Positions 1 to 9,529 are shown, counted from the stretch's first letter. The stretch is 64,000 nt of DNA from Flavobacterium jejuense (GCF_006491595.2 NZ_VEVQ02000015.1:1-64000), one strand, 5' to 3'. Made by a program: numbers and translations. Notes: generated from the letters alone by a model not told the origin.

Positions 1-1224
1 GTAATTTGAAGGATTATTTGTCCCTAATACCGTAGCACTCTGACTCGTTAAATCAAAAATCTCAAAACCATCATTACTAATATCATCACACGCATATAAA
101 TCTGAAGGTTGGACGATCACAATGCCACAATTTACAATTACTTGAAATTCAGTAAATTCTGCACAAGTAGGATTAAGATCATTCTCTACCCTAACATAAA
201 TGGTGGTATTACCAACTGGATTTGGAGTAAAAGCAGTGGGGTTAGGAATTGCTGAAGCATAATTACCTGCAAGCGAACCTCCTGGACCAAATAGACTTAA
301 GTAGAAATAAACATCAAAATCACTTGGACTCGCTGGGCTAAGCATAGCTGGAATAACAGATGTTAAATCAAAAACAGGAGAGCAATCATTATTAGGGCCA
401 ATTAAATCCACGGGAGTATTTAAAACTGGTTCTGAAGTAAAAGCTACTTCAATTTGGTCAATTGCTAAGTCAGAACAACCTGGACGAACCACCCTTACTT
501 CCCAAGTTCCATTTTGAGTAACATTTAAAGTATTTGTAGTAGTAGTAGTTTGTAGAACACCATCTAAGTACCATTCATAAGTTGGTGTACCTGCTAAAGT
601 AGGTTCTTGATTAAAGGTAGCTGTTAAAGTAGTATTGTTTATGGTTGTAGAACAATATAATTCATCTGGTCCTAAATCAACTCCACAAACAATATCACAG
701 GAAAGCGATCCTGTCCCTCCTGTTTGATTTATAGTATAAGTACCCGGTTGTTGTCCAAAATTAGTTACCAATAATATATAATATTCACCATGTACTCCAT
801 TTGTAATATTTATATTTTCAGTTGCAGAACCAGAATAACTACAATCAACAAGATTAACAGGACCAGTATAGCCGGGAGAAAAGCCAGATAAATTATCACA
901 TACATTGTTCAAACTATTAAATGGTCCCCATAATGCAAAATCAACATCTGAATTACCCGAAGTAGTTTGAATAAGTGTAAAATCCATAGAACCTGAAGTA
1001 CCTACTTGCATATAAAACCATGCAGGATAAGGTGTAGAGAATAAACAGTTAACTTGTCCATAACCCGCTGCATTACCTCCAGGAGTTGTGGTATTTGTAT
1101 TATTATATGGACCTCCTTGCCCAGAACATATCCCAGAAGCTGTATCACACGTAGGAGACTGAGAATAAATTTGATTAAAAGTTAAAAGTGTAATTATTAT
1201 AAAAAAGTGTAGTATTTTCTTCAT
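1..1224 (-). CDS. Secreted multidomain adhesin-like protein, 5' part only (runs off window)
   Basis: The minus strand is open for 408 codons from the ATG at 1224 to the window edge, so the C-terminus is missing. The protein begins with a signal peptide (MKKILHFFIIITLL..., probably cut near IYSQ). A Cys-, Thr- and Asn-rich secreted region follows, with Ig/PKD-like stretches (YEWYLDGVLQ; NGTWEVRVVRPGC) and a FEIFDLTSQ repeat-type segment. This architecture is typical of large Flavobacteriaceae proteins that end in a type B T9SS sorting domain and act at the cell surface, often as adhesins. The sorting domain itself lies outside the window, so T9SS export is inferred. The gene is divergent from folE, separated by about 165 AT-rich bases. 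Confidence 0.8.
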   Translation of the reverse strand, partial: MKKILHFFIIITLLTFNQIYSQSPTCDTASGICSGQGGPYNNTNTTTPGGNAAGYGQVNCLFSTPYPAWFYMQVGTSGSMDFTLIQTTSGNSDVDFALWGPFNSLNNVCDNLSGFSPGYTGPVNLVDCSYSGSATENINITNGVHGEYYILLVTNFGQQPGTYTINQTGGTGSLSCDIVCGVDLGPDELYCSTTINNTTLTATFNQEPTLAGTPTYEWYLDGVLQTTTTTNTLNVTQNGTWEVRVVRPGCSDLAIDQIEVAFTSEPVLNTPVDLIGPNNDCSPVFDLTSVIPAMLSPASPSDFDVYFYLSLFGPGGSLAGNYASAIPNPTAFTPNPVGNTTIYVRVENDLNPTCAEFTEFQVIVNCGIVIVQPSDLYACDDISNDGFEIFDLTSQSATVLGTNNPSNY

Positions 1225-1344
1225 TGTTATAGCAATTTATTGTGTGGTTTATTGTTGTTGTCACAAATTTAACAAAATATTAATTCTATGCTAATATTTT
1301 CTTTAATAATTAACATTCAAAGTCTTTTTTTATGATATTTAATT

Positions 1345-1352
1345 TATCTTTG
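1345..1352 (+). promoter_or_regulatory. Bacteroidota -7 promoter box upstream of folE
   Basis: TATCTTTG fits the Bacteroidota -7 consensus TAnnTTTG and lies 37 bases before the folE ATG. No clear -33 TTG was found at the usual spacing, so the call rests on the -7 box and its position. Confidence 0.55.
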
Positions 1353-1389
1353 CTCTTCTCAAAAATATATTACATAATTTACAAGAATA

Positions 1390-2061
1390 ATGATTCAAAA
1401 CGAGGAATTTCAAGAAGAAATAGGTAATAATCATATTGCTACTAGTGCTGAAACCCCATTAAGAAAAGACGCTTTTGACTTGTCTGATGATGAAAAAATT
1501 GAAAGTATAAAGAAAGATGTAGAACATATCTTGACTACTTTAGGGATGGATTTAACTGATGACAGTTTAAAAGGAACTCCTAACCGAGTAGCAAAAATGT
1601 TTGTGAAAGAAATTTTTGGAGGATTAAATCCAACAAAAAAACCTAGTTCTTCTACTTTTGAAAACAAGTACAAATACAATGAAATGCTTGTTGAAAAAAA
1701 TATAGTGGTTTATTCAACATGTGAGCATCATTTACTACCTATCGTAGGAAGAGCTCATGTGGCTTATATTTCAAATGGAACGGTTGTTGGACTTTCTAAA
1801 ATGAACCGAATTGTGGATTATTTTGCAAAAAGACCTCAAGTACAGGAACGTTTAAATATACAAATCGTACAAGAATTACAAAAAGTACTAGGAACTGAAG
1901 ATGTAGCTTGTGTGATTGATGCCAAACATTTATGTGTGAATTCAAGAGGTATAAGAGATATTGAAAGCAGTACTGTTACAGCAGAATTTGGTGGAAAATT
2001 TAAAGAAGACAAAACAAGAAGAGAGTTCTTAGATTACATTAAATTAGACACGAAGTTTTAG
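1390..2061 (+). CDS. folE: GTP cyclohydrolase I
   Basis: Converts GTP to 7,8-dihydroneopterin triphosphate and formate, the first step of tetrahydrofolate synthesis and an entry to queuosine-type deazapurines; cytosolic. The length (223 aa) is normal for the family. The zinc ligands are visible: Cys111 and His114 in CEHHLLP, and Cys182 in KHLCVNSRGI, matching Cys110/His113/Cys181 of the E. coli enzyme. The substrate-site stretch KGTPNRVAKM is also present. Residues 1-30 are a poorly conserved extension common in flavobacterial homologues. It is monocistronic or leads into cysS after 274 bases. Confidence 0.96.
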   Translation: MIQNEEFQEEIGNNHIATSAETPLRKDAFDLSDDEKIESIKKDVEHILTTLGMDLTDDSLKGTPNRVAKMFVKEIFGGLNPTKKPSSSTFENKYKYNEMLVEKNIVVYSTCEHHLLPIVGRAHVAYISNGTVVGLSKMNRIVDYFAKRPQVQERLNIQIVQELQKVLGTEDVACVIDAKHLCVNSRGIRDIESSTVTAEFGGKFKEDKTRREFLDYIKLDTKF

Positions 2062-2335
2062 GGAAAAGATATCTGTTTTTTTGATTGCTGAATCAATTTC
2101 GAAGTATGAAGGCAGTTATAAAAAACAATATCAAATGAAAACTGAATACTTACAAACTAGCCCTGATAGTAATAAAAAGCTTTTTGTTAAAGTAGCCTAT
2201 TTTTGTTATTGTAAAAAAGCGACTTTAGAAGCTCTTTTTATAATTTGCAAAAAAAGGGTAATTTGCAAAAACTTGTAATGAATAGCAGGATTAGCTACAA
2301 ATAATAAAAGATATATAATAAGGAATTAAAATAAC

Positions 2336-3820
2336 ATGGAATTATATAAAAGCCAAAACTTAAAAATATACAATACATTAACAGGCGAAAAAGAAACTTT
2401 TAAACCTATTCATGAAGGAAATATTGGAATGTATGTTTGCGGACCAACAGTTTACAGCAATGTACACTTAGGTAATGTACGTACTTTCATGAGTTTTGAT
2501 GTTATTTTCAGATACTTACTTCATTTAGATTACAAAGTTCGCTATGTAAGAAATATTACTGATGCTGGACATTTAACAGACGATGGTGATGTGGATAATG
2601 ATCGTTTCGTAAAGCAATCTCGATTAGAGAAACTGGAACCTATGGAAATCGTACAGAAATATACAGTCGATTTTCATAAAGTTTTGGATACTTTTAATTT
2701 TCTTCCTCCAACTATTGAACCCACGGCTACAGGTCATATTATAGAACAAATTGAACTGACTCAAAAATTACTAGAAGATGGTTTTGCTTATGAGAGTCAA
2801 GGTTCGGTGTATTTTGATGTTCCTGCTTATAATAAAAAAGGACTCAATTATGGTGAATTGAGTAACCGTAATAATGATGATGATTTTTCAAATACTAGAG
2901 ATTTAGACGGTCAAAGTGAAAAAAGAAATCCTCAGGATTTTGCTTTGTGGAAAAAAGCTTCACCAGCACATATTATGCGATGGAATTCTCCTTGGGGGGA
3001 AGGTTTTCCTGGTTGGCATCTTGAATGTACAGCTATGAGTACTAAATATTTAGGAGAAACATTTGATATTCATGGTGGTGGAATGGATTTAAAATTCCCT
3101 CATCACGAATGTGAAGTAGCGCAAGCTAAAGGTTGTTTTGGTCACTCTCCAGTTAAAACTTGGATGCATACCAACATGCTTACTATGAATGGCTTACGTA
3201 TGAGTAAATCAACTGGTAATTATGTTTTACCTATGGATTTAGTGGAAGGTAATAATACTTTCTTTGAAAAGAAATTTGAACCGAATATCATTCGTTTTTG
3301 CTTTTTACAAGCGCATTACAGAAGTGTTTTAGACATTTCTAATGATGCTATGCTAGCTAGTGAAAAAGGCTACAATCGATTACTAGAAGCTTATAAATTA
3401 GGGGGAAATCTTATAGCCAGTAACACTTCTACACTAGACATTACAGCTTGGAAACAAAGTTGTTATAATGCTATGAATGACGATTTTAATACTCCTATAT
3501 TAATTGCACAGTTGTTTGAAGGTGTTCGTTTTATTAATTTGATAAACGATAAAAAAGCTACATTAACAGCAGAAGATTTACAACTTTTAAATGATACTTT
3601 ACGTACTTTCTTAGCAGATGTGTTAGGAATTAATTTAGAGGTATCTAATGACGGAGCAAATACTAACAAATTAGAAGGTGTAGTTAACATGCTAATTGAG
3701 ATGCGAAATGAGGCTAGAGCTAATAAAAATTGGGGTTTATCAGATGAAATTCGAGATAAATTAGCAACTCTTGGTATTCAGTTAAAAGATGGTAAAGAGG
3801 GAACTGGATTTTCGATATAG
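2336..3820 (+). CDS. cysS: Cysteinyl-tRNA synthetase
   Basis: Class I aminoacyl-tRNA synthetase that charges tRNA-Cys; cytosolic. The HIGH signature appears as HLGN (residues 44-47), directly after CGPTVY with zinc ligand Cys35. Further zinc-site residues are in GWHLECTAM and HHECEVAQ. The KMSKS loop appears as RMSKS (288-292), followed by TGN. The length of 494 aa is slightly longer than the E. coli enzyme, owing to an acidic insert around residues 178-200 (NNDDDFSNTRDLDGQ). The C-terminal DALR-type helical domain ends in GTGFSI. A bidirectional hairpin terminator follows. Confidence 0.97.
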   Translation: MELYKSQNLKIYNTLTGEKETFKPIHEGNIGMYVCGPTVYSNVHLGNVRTFMSFDVIFRYLLHLDYKVRYVRNITDAGHLTDDGDVDNDRFVKQSRLEKLEPMEIVQKYTVDFHKVLDTFNFLPPTIEPTATGHIIEQIELTQKLLEDGFAYESQGSVYFDVPAYNKKGLNYGELSNRNNDDDFSNTRDLDGQSEKRNPQDFALWKKASPAHIMRWNSPWGEGFPGWHLECTAMSTKYLGETFDIHGGGMDLKFPHHECEVAQAKGCFGHSPVKTWMHTNMLTMNGLRMSKSTGNYVLPMDLVEGNNTFFEKKFEPNIIRFCFLQAHYRSVLDISNDAMLASEKGYNRLLEAYKLGGNLIASNTSTLDITAWKQSCYNAMNDDFNTPILIAQLFEGVRFINLINDKKATLTAEDLQLLNDTLRTFLADVLGINLEVSNDGANTNKLEGVVNMLIEMRNEARANKNWGLSDEIRDKLATLGIQLKDGKEGTGFSI

Positions 3821-3885
3821 TTTTTCTCATATTTAACTTATAAATAAACACAACTGTTAGTTAGAACTGTACTTATTTTAATTAA

Positions 3886-3920
3886 AAAGTAGAGCTATTT
3901 TACCAGAATAACTCTACTTT
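3886..3920. terminator. Bidirectional terminator between cysS and the convergent OMP gene
   Basis: AAAGTAGAG (3886-3894) pairs with CTCTACTTT (3912-3920) around a 17-base loop, with A/T tracts on both sides. It lies between two convergent genes and could serve both. Confidence 0.7.
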
Positions 3921-3946
3921 ATATTCAACTAGTATCAACTAAAATA

Positions 3947-4552
3947 TTAGAATAAGAATTTTACTCCCACTCTTAATCCACCAATACTTCTACTTCCTGG
4001 ATTTAAATCAAATGGATTTGCATTAAAATTAAAACTGTTTGTGCTATCTCCAGAGCTTGGTTTTAATGTCGATGAAGTAATGTTTAATAATGAAAATGAA
4101 GTTTCAACTGTCATCCAGCTGTTAACTAAAAAATCAAAACCTGGAGCAATATCTACACCTATTGAAGTAGTTTTGTCATCAGTAATTTTGTCTTTTCCAA
4201 ATGTCATTGGTAGAGATGCTTGACCATACATGAAGAATTTACCTCCTAATCCCCAGTATTTTCTAACTAAAGGCTGAACAATAAAAGTGTTTGACTCAGC
4301 AACAGTAACTGAACCTGTATCTGTAGTTGAGTTAATCACACCAATTCCCAAACCTACAGTTGTAGTTGGTGCAATAAAATAACCTGCAATAGGAACAATC
4401 GTGTTTGATTTAGTTTCACTTGCACCATTATCTGTTGAAGAAAAGGCTACTTGACCAGCAATCCACCAAGTTCCTTCTAAACCTTTATTCTCTTCTTGAG
4501 CATTTACATTCAAACCTAATAATACGATACCTGCTAATAATATTTTTTTCAT
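3947..4552 (-). CDS. Outer-membrane beta-barrel protein of unknown function
   Basis: The 201 aa product has a clear signal peptide (MKKILLAGIVLLGLNVNAQ) and ends in alternating strands with a terminal aromatic residue (GGLRVGVKFLF), the usual C-terminal signature of outer-membrane barrels. Gly- and Thr-rich strands in the middle (TTTVGLGIGVI, KFFMYGQASLP) support an 8-10 strand barrel. It resembles the generic flavobacterial outer membrane beta-barrel proteins (OmpX/OmpW-like size). It is divergent from yidD across 150 bases. No substrate can be assigned. Confidence 0.8.
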   Translation of the reverse strand: MKKILLAGIVLLGLNVNAQEENKGLEGTWWIAGQVAFSSTDNGASETKSNTIVPIAGYFIAPTTTVGLGIGVINSTTDTGSVTVAESNTFIVQPLVRKYWGLGGKFFMYGQASLPMTFGKDKITDDKTTSIGVDIAPGFDFLVNSWMTVETSFSLLNITSSTLKPSSGDSTNSFNFNANPFDLNPGSRSIGGLRVGVKFLF

Positions 4553-4703
4553 TTTATTTTTATTTTAAAAATTATAAGACAAATTTATAGTCAACAATTG
4601 TTAAAAAAACTGATATTAATCATAGTTTAAATTTTATTTTCATTATAAAATTTAGACTTAAAAAAATATAAAATGGTACTTTTACAACATAATAATATGT
4701 TAT

Positions 4704-4961
4704 ATGCACAACAACAATAATCCTTTAAAAATCAATAGATTAAAAAAAATATTAATCTTCCCATTTATCATACTAGTTCGGTTTTACCAAGTAGCTATTT
4801 CCCCTTATACACCAGCTACTTGTAGGTTTGAGCCTACTTGTTCGCATTATACTGTTGAAGCACTACAAAAACACGGATTATTTAAAGGCGGTTGGTTAGC
4901 AGTTAAACGTATTTTTAGTTGTCACCCATGGGGGAAAAGCGGTTATGATCCTGTTCCATAA
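4704..4961 (+). CDS. yidD: Membrane protein insertion efficiency factor YidD
   Basis: Small membrane-associated protein that assists YidC-dependent insertion of inner-membrane proteins. The 85 aa product has the diagnostic Cys-rich block (TCRFEPTCSHYTVEALQKHG) and the ending SCHPWGKSGYDPVP, after an amphipathic or membrane-proximal N-terminal segment (ILIFPFIILVRFYQ). It lies 124 bases upstream of lgt on the same strand, so the two may share a transcript for membrane biogenesis. A TACTTTTA box at 4677-4684 is a weak -7 candidate. Confidence 0.95.
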   Translation: MHNNNNPLKINRLKKILIFPFIILVRFYQVAISPYTPATCRFEPTCSHYTVEALQKHGLFKGGWLAVKRIFSCHPWGKSGYDPVP

Positions 4962-5085
4962 AGAAAAGTTGTAAGTTGTAGGTTATAAGTTTCTTTGTAA
5001 GTTTTTAATTGAAATCTTTAATTTATTTTAACAACTAAACCAATAATAATATTTATTTTTACCCATCAAAAAAGACAATACACTT

Positions 5086-6033
5086 ATGAATTACGCATTA
5101 AATATGGTTTGGAATCCGTCAGAAGGAATAGATTTAGGATTTTTTATGGTTCGTTATTACAGTTTAATGTTTGTAGTTGCTTTTGGATTAGGTTGGTACA
5201 TAATGAAAAACATTTACAACCGAGAAGGAATTGCTATAGAAAAACTAGACAAACTTTTTATTTACACAGTTTTAGCTACCTTATTAGGAGCAAGACTAGG
5301 ACATGTTATCTTTTATCAATCGGAATTATTTCATGAAGATCCATTGAGTATTCTTTTACCTATTAGTACAAAACCCACTCTTCACTTTACTGGTTTTGCA
5401 GGCTTAGCTAGTCATGGTGCAGCGATTGCAATTATTATTGTAATGTTTTATTACAGTAGAAAAATAGTTCATAAACCAATTCTTTGGATTTTAGATCGAA
5501 TTGTAATCCCTGTTGCCAGCGGTGCTATTTTTGTACGATTAGGAAATTTCTTTAATTCGGAAATAATTGGTAAACCAACATCACCTGATAGTTTTATGGC
5601 TATAAAATTCATTAGAGGAGAAGAATACAATGGTCCATTAGGAGAAAGAGCGATAGTAGCCAAAACACAAATGAACAATGCTAATGATGCTTTCAATGCT
5701 ATAACGCATGACCCACAATATAAAGATATTTTAGAGCAAATCCCGTATCGTTATCCTGCTCAATTGTATGAAGCATTGGGTTATGTTATTGTGTTTGCAA
5801 TTTTATTCTATATGTATTGGAAAACTGAGGCTAGAAATAAAGCAGGTTTACTTTTTGGAACGTTCTTACTATTATTATGGACGGTTCGTTTCTTTGTAGA
5901 ATATGTAAAAGAAAGTCAAGGTGGTTTTGAAAATTACCCTATATTTTCTTCTCTTTCAACAGGACAATGGTTGAGCATTCCTTTTATAATAGCAGGTTTA
6001 TATTATATATTAAGACCTAAGAAAGTAGTTTAA
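5086..6033 (+). CDS. lgt: Prolipoprotein diacylglyceryl transferase
   Basis: Transfers diacylglycerol from phosphatidylglycerol to the lipobox Cys of prolipoproteins in the inner membrane, the first step of lipoprotein maturation. The multi-pass 315 aa product has the signature VRLGNFFNSEIIGKPT, which holds the essential Arg, the segment FTGFAGLASHG, the PAQLYEA motif and the C-terminal RFFVEYVKE. An insert of about 35 residues between the RLGNF region and PAQLYEA (AKTQMNNANDAFNAI...) is longer than in E. coli. The window encodes several lipoproteins that need this enzyme. A strong hairpin terminator follows. Confidence 0.97.
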   Translation: MNYALNMVWNPSEGIDLGFFMVRYYSLMFVVAFGLGWYIMKNIYNREGIAIEKLDKLFIYTVLATLLGARLGHVIFYQSELFHEDPLSILLPISTKPTLHFTGFAGLASHGAAIAIIIVMFYYSRKIVHKPILWILDRIVIPVASGAIFVRLGNFFNSEIIGKPTSPDSFMAIKFIRGEEYNGPLGERAIVAKTQMNNANDAFNAITHDPQYKDILEQIPYRYPAQLYEALGYVIVFAILFYMYWKTEARNKAGLLFGTFLLLLWTVRFFVEYVKESQGGFENYPIFSSLSTGQWLSIPFIIAGLYYILRPKKVV

Positions 6034-6056
6034 TTAAACTTAACATACATAAAACA

Positions 6057-6087
6057 AAGAACCATAACTTTAGCGGTTATGGTTCTT
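6057..6087 (+). terminator. Rho-independent terminator after lgt
   Basis: A perfect 12-bp stem, AAGAACCATAAC / GTTATGGTTCTT, with a 7-base loop (TTTAGCG), sits 24 bases after the lgt stop. Confidence 0.85.
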
Positions 6088-6159
6088 CGTTTAAAAACCT
6101 AATTATAACGCATTTATAAATTAAGTAGAAAAAATCAATAGCTTAAAACAAAAATTAAA

Positions 6160-6363
6160 TTATTCATCTTCTGTAACTAATTCTAAACAAGGCTTTAATT
6201 GGGGATTTTGAGCAGTAAAATAAACTAACCAATTACGTAAATGTTCTACTTCGTATGGTAATAATTTTTTAATCGCTTTTTTCAATTCTTTAATAAAAAG
6301 ATCAAGGTCAAAACTTACTTTTTCTAATACACTTTTCGTGTAATCGTATATCATTCTAGGCAT
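6160..6363 (-). CDS. Conserved small Bacteroidota protein, function unknown
   Basis: The 67 aa product (MPRMIYDYTKSVLEKVSFD...) looks mostly helical and amphipathic, with no signal peptide or membrane segment, so it is probably cytosolic. It has the look of a short family common in Flavobacteriia (MIYDYTKxVLExVSFD; LLPYEVEHLRNWL), recognised by general resemblance only. It stands alone between the lgt terminator and the threonine aldolase gene. No function is known to me. Confidence 0.75.
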   Translation of the reverse strand: MPRMIYDYTKSVLEKVSFDLDLFIKELKKAIKKLLPYEVEHLRNWLVYFTAQNPQLKPCLELVTEDE

Positions 6364-6523
6364 AATTTAGTAGGTTAAAATTAATATTTAGATTGAAACT
6401 CATTATAAAAGTAAATCAAAAAAATGAAATAACCATACCAAAAATGTTAAATTCATCGATTAAGTGATTATTTTTACCGATTAAATGCGTTTTGTAAGAA
6501 GTTTCTTTTTGAAACCTCATTTA

Positions 6524-7549
6524 TTAAAACTCCATTCGTCCTAAAACATCTAAAACATAATCGTGCATCACACTTCTATAATCCATATGTGTCACCATTC
6601 TTAATTTACCTTGTCCCATTGAAGTTATTAAAATGCTTTTTTGTTTTAATTTATCCATAAAAGCTTTTTCGTCTATGTCTGCTTGTAAAGTAAAAATGAC
6701 AATATTGGTTTCTACAAGAGCAACTTCCTTAATCCAAGATTTTTTTGCAAGTACTTGACCTAGTTCCTTTGCTTTTTGATGATCTTGTGCCAAGCGCTCT
6801 ATGTTATTTTTTAAAGCATATAATCCGGCTGCAGCCAAATAACCCGCTTGACGCATATTTCCTCCAAACAATTTACGAATGCGAAGAGCCTTCTTAATAT
6901 CAGCAGCACTTCCCACTAAAATAGAACCTACTGGTGCTCCGAGTCCTTTTGATAAACAAACTGAAATGGTATCAAAAAGGTTTCCAAAATCTTTAGGTTG
7001 TTGGTTTTTAGCTACTAATGCATTCCATAATCGAGCACCATCTAAATGGTATTTTAAATTGTGTTCGACACAAACTTGTTTTATCTTATGTAATTCATCT
7101 AATTCATAACAAGCTCCTCCTCCTTTATTAGTAGTATTTTCTAAACTTACTAAACGAGTTGTTGGTGCATGATAGAATTCGGGATCATTGATTACTTTTC
7201 GTACTTGCTCCGCAGTAATTTTACCTCTATCTCCATCTACTAGATGACAAGAAACACCGCTATTAGCAGCTACTCCACCACCTTCGTATAAAAAAATATG
7301 TGCCCATTTATCGCAAATTACTTCGTCAGCTGGTTGTGTGTGTAATTTTATTGCCGTTTGGTTTGCCATTGTACCACTTGGAAAAAACAAAGCCGCTTCT
7401 TTACCAAACAATTCGGCAGTGTAACGCTCTAGTTCATTGACAGTTGGATCTTGTTTAAACACATCATCACCTACTTCTGCTTTAAACATTGCGTCTAACA
7501 TTGCAGGTGTTGGTTTGGTTACGGTATCACTAATTAAATTTATTTCCAT
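6524..7549 (-). CDS. ltaE: Low-specificity L-threonine aldolase
   Basis: PLP enzyme that cleaves L-threonine or L-allo-threonine to glycine and acetaldehyde; cytosolic. It is a fold-type I aminotransferase-like protein of 341 aa. The PLP lysine is Lys201 in VCLSKGLGAPVGS. YHLDGARLWNA (168-178) carries the Asp and Arg that contact the cofactor, and FPSGTMANQ (56-64) is the phosphate-binding loop. Near the N-terminus, DTVTKPTPAM matches the family's opening motif. It is divergent from prfB, with a 48-base gap that holds the prfB promoter. Confidence 0.93.
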   Translation of the reverse strand: MEINLISDTVTKPTPAMLDAMFKAEVGDDVFKQDPTVNELERYTAELFGKEAALFFPSGTMANQTAIKLHTQPADEVICDKWAHIFLYEGGGVAANSGVSCHLVDGDRGKITAEQVRKVINDPEFYHAPTTRLVSLENTTNKGGGACYELDELHKIKQVCVEHNLKYHLDGARLWNALVAKNQQPKDFGNLFDTISVCLSKGLGAPVGSILVGSAADIKKALRIRKLFGGNMRQAGYLAAAGLYALKNNIERLAQDHQKAKELGQVLAKKSWIKEVALVETNIVIFTLQADIDEKAFMDKLKQKSILITSMGQGKLRMVTHMDYRSVMHDYVLDVLGRMEF

Positions 7550-7568
7550 AAAATCAAAAGGAATGTTC

Positions 7569-7576
7569 TATTTTTG
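7569..7576 (+). promoter_or_regulatory. -7 promoter box for prfB
   Basis: TATTTTTG matches TAnnTTTG, 21 bases before the prfB ATG. The expected leader would be only about 15-20 bases. No matching -33 TTG is visible. Confidence 0.6.
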
Positions 7577-7597
7577 TGCTGTAAAACTACAATATTT

Positions 7598-8696
7598 ATG
7601 CTTAATACAGAACAAGTAAAAGATATTATTGATCGCCTTGGTGCGTTAAGGAGGTATCTTTGACATCGATAGAAAAACTATCGAAATAACAAACGAAGAA
7701 GAAAAAACGTTTGCTCCTGGATTTTGGGATAATGCTAGAGAAGCCCAAATTATTGTTCGTGATATCCGTTCCAAAAAGAAATGGGTAGAAGATTACAATA
7801 AAGGACTTGAAATGGCCGAAGAGCTTCAAATTATGTTAGATTTCCTAAAAGATGGAGATATTTCAGAAGAAGAAGCTGATGAATTGTATGTCAAAACCAT
7901 TGCTCATATTGAAGATATAGAGTTTAGAAATATGCTTTCTGATGAAGGAGATAGCATGAGTGCGGTCTTACAAATTACGGCAGGTGCTGGTGGAACAGAA
8001 AGTTGTGACTGGGCTTCTATGTTAATGCGAATGTATTTAATGTGGGGTGAAAAACAAGGGTACAAAATCAAAGAATTGAACTTTCAAGAAGGAGATGTTG
8101 CTGGAATTAAAACCGTAACATTAGAATTTGAAGGAGATTTTGCCTTTGGTTATCTAAAAGGTGAAAATGGTGTCCATCGTTTGGTGCGTATTTCTCCTTT
8201 TGACAGTAATGCGAAACGTCATACCTCTTTTGCATCCGTTTATGTCTATCCTTTGGTGGATGATACGATTGAAATCGAAATTAATCCTGCTGACATTGAG
8301 ATTACAACGGCTCGTTCTAGTGGTGCAGGTGGTCAAAATGTGAATAAAGTGGAAACCAAAGTACAATTGGTTCATAAACCTACAGGTATTCAAATTCAAT
8401 GTTCGGAAACCCGCTCTCAACATGATAACCGTCAACGCGCAATGCAAATGTTGAAATCTCAGTTGTATGAAATTGAATTAAAAAAGCAATTAGCACAAAG
8501 AGCCGATATCGAAGCAGGTAAAATGAAGATTGAATGGGGTTCTCAAATTCGTAACTATGTAATGCAACCTTATAAATTGGTTAAAGATGTTCGTACAGGT
8601 GCAGAAACTAGTGATGTGGATGCGGTTATGAATGGTGATATTGACAAATTCTTAAAAGCCTATTTAATGATGATGGGACAAAAAGAGGAAGAATAA
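7598..8696 (+). CDS. prfB: Peptide chain release factor 2, made by programmed +1 frameshift
   Basis: RF2 recognises UAA and UGA and releases the finished peptide. The gene is in two frames: ATG 7598 opens 21 codons ending at in-frame TGA (7661-7663), and translation then shifts +1 to GAC (7662) and runs to TAA at 8696. The total is 365 aa, the same as E. coli RF2. Starting at the internal ATG 7812 would lose the N-terminal domain. The SPF codon-recognition tripeptide (RISPFDSNAKR) and the GGQ catalytic loop (SSGAGGQNVNKVETK) are intact. A hairpin terminator follows. High RF2 levels would terminate at the TGA, giving the usual autoregulation. Confidence 0.97.
7649..7664 (+). promoter_or_regulatory. 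prfB programmed frameshift site
   Basis: AGGAGG TAT CTT TGA C: an internal Shine-Dalgarno-like AGGAGG sits three bases before the slippery CTT, followed by UGA-C, a poor termination context. This is the canonical RF2 recoding signal, with optimal spacing. Confidence 0.95.
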
Positions 8697-8727
8697 GAAT
8701 TATTCTAAATTCAAATCGATTATTATA

Positions 8728-8770
8728 AAAAAATCCAAATTCCTTTTAAATAGTGGAATTTGGATTTTTT
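8728..8770. terminator. Terminator between prfB and the convergent FrnE-like gene
   Basis: A 16-bp inverted repeat (core AATCCAAATTCC / GGAATTTGGATT) with an 11-base loop and A/T runs on both flanks. It probably serves both convergent genes. Confidence 0.85.
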
Positions 8771-8812
8771 CTGAATTAAAATTAACCAACTAAAATTATT
8801 TGTTTTTAAAAT

Positions 8813-9529
8813 TTAATTACAACCTTTAATTCCGCAATTATCTCCTTCTATTGTATTAACTAAAGTTACTTTAGAATCAAAACTACCTTCTTTCCAAGTT
8901 GTTTCTAAAGTTTGTAAGAATGCTTCTTCTGGTTGCGCTCCTGAAATGGCATATTTGTTATCAAACACAAAAAATGGAACACCCTGTACTCCTATTTGCT
9001 GTGCCATAGCTATGTCTTTTTTCACTTCATCAGAATAAGCATCAGAATGAAGAACTTCTTCAGTAATTTTTTTTTCTAAACCTACTTGCTGTCCTAATAG
9101 ACTTAAAGTATCTAAATCATTAACATCTTTACCATCTGTCAAATAAGCTTTTAGCAATTGTTCTTTTAGTTCATTACCTAACTTGTATTTCTTTGCTAAA
9201 TGTAATAAACGATGTGCATTGTGTGAATTAGCTAAAATGGCTTTTTCAAAGTGAAAATCCAATCCTGAATTTTTAGCATTTTGGGTCATATTATCTGTCA
9301 TTTCTTGTGCCCAAGCTTTATCTTTACCATATTTTGCTGATAAGTGATCTATGATATTATCATCTGGTGAAGCTTTAAAGTTCGCATCTAACTGGAAACT
9401 TTTCCATTCTATTTCGACGCTGTCTTTGTGATTAAATTTCGCTAATGCTCCTTCTATTCTTCTTTTTCCTATATAACAAAATGGACACATGACATCTGAC
9501 CATATTTGAACTTTAAGTGTATTTTCCAT
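8813..9529 (-). CDS. DsbA-family oxidoreductase, FrnE-like
   Basis: Thioredoxin-fold protein of 238 aa with an inserted helical domain. The redox motif CPFC is at Cys15-Cys18 near the N-terminus (SDVMCPFCYIGKRR), and the cis-Pro loop is in GVQGVPFFVF. There is no signal peptide, so it should be cytosolic, which fits the FrnE/2-hydroxychromene-2-carboxylate isomerase branch rather than periplasmic DsbA. The C-terminal GDNCGIKGCN adds a Cys pair. Its likely role is disulfide handling or isomerase-type chemistry under oxidative stress. It is monocistronic, with its own -7 box. Confidence 0.9.
   Translation of the reverse strand: MENTLKVQIWSDVMCPFCYIGKRRIEGALAKFNHKDSVEIEWKSFQLDANFKASPDDNIIDHLSAKYGKDKAWAQEMTDNMTQNAKNSGLDFHFEKAILANSHNAHRLLHLAKKYKLGNELKEQLLKAYLTDGKDVNDLDTLSLLGQQVGLEKKITEEVLHSDAYSDEVKKDIAMAQQIGVQGVPFFVFDNKYAISGAQPEEAFLQTLETTWKEGSFDSKVTLVNTIEGDNCGIKGCN

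Noticed and set aside
2081..2278. 65-codon ORF between folE and cysS
   Set aside because: No conserved pattern, composition unlike neighbours, no promoter or start context; probably chance.
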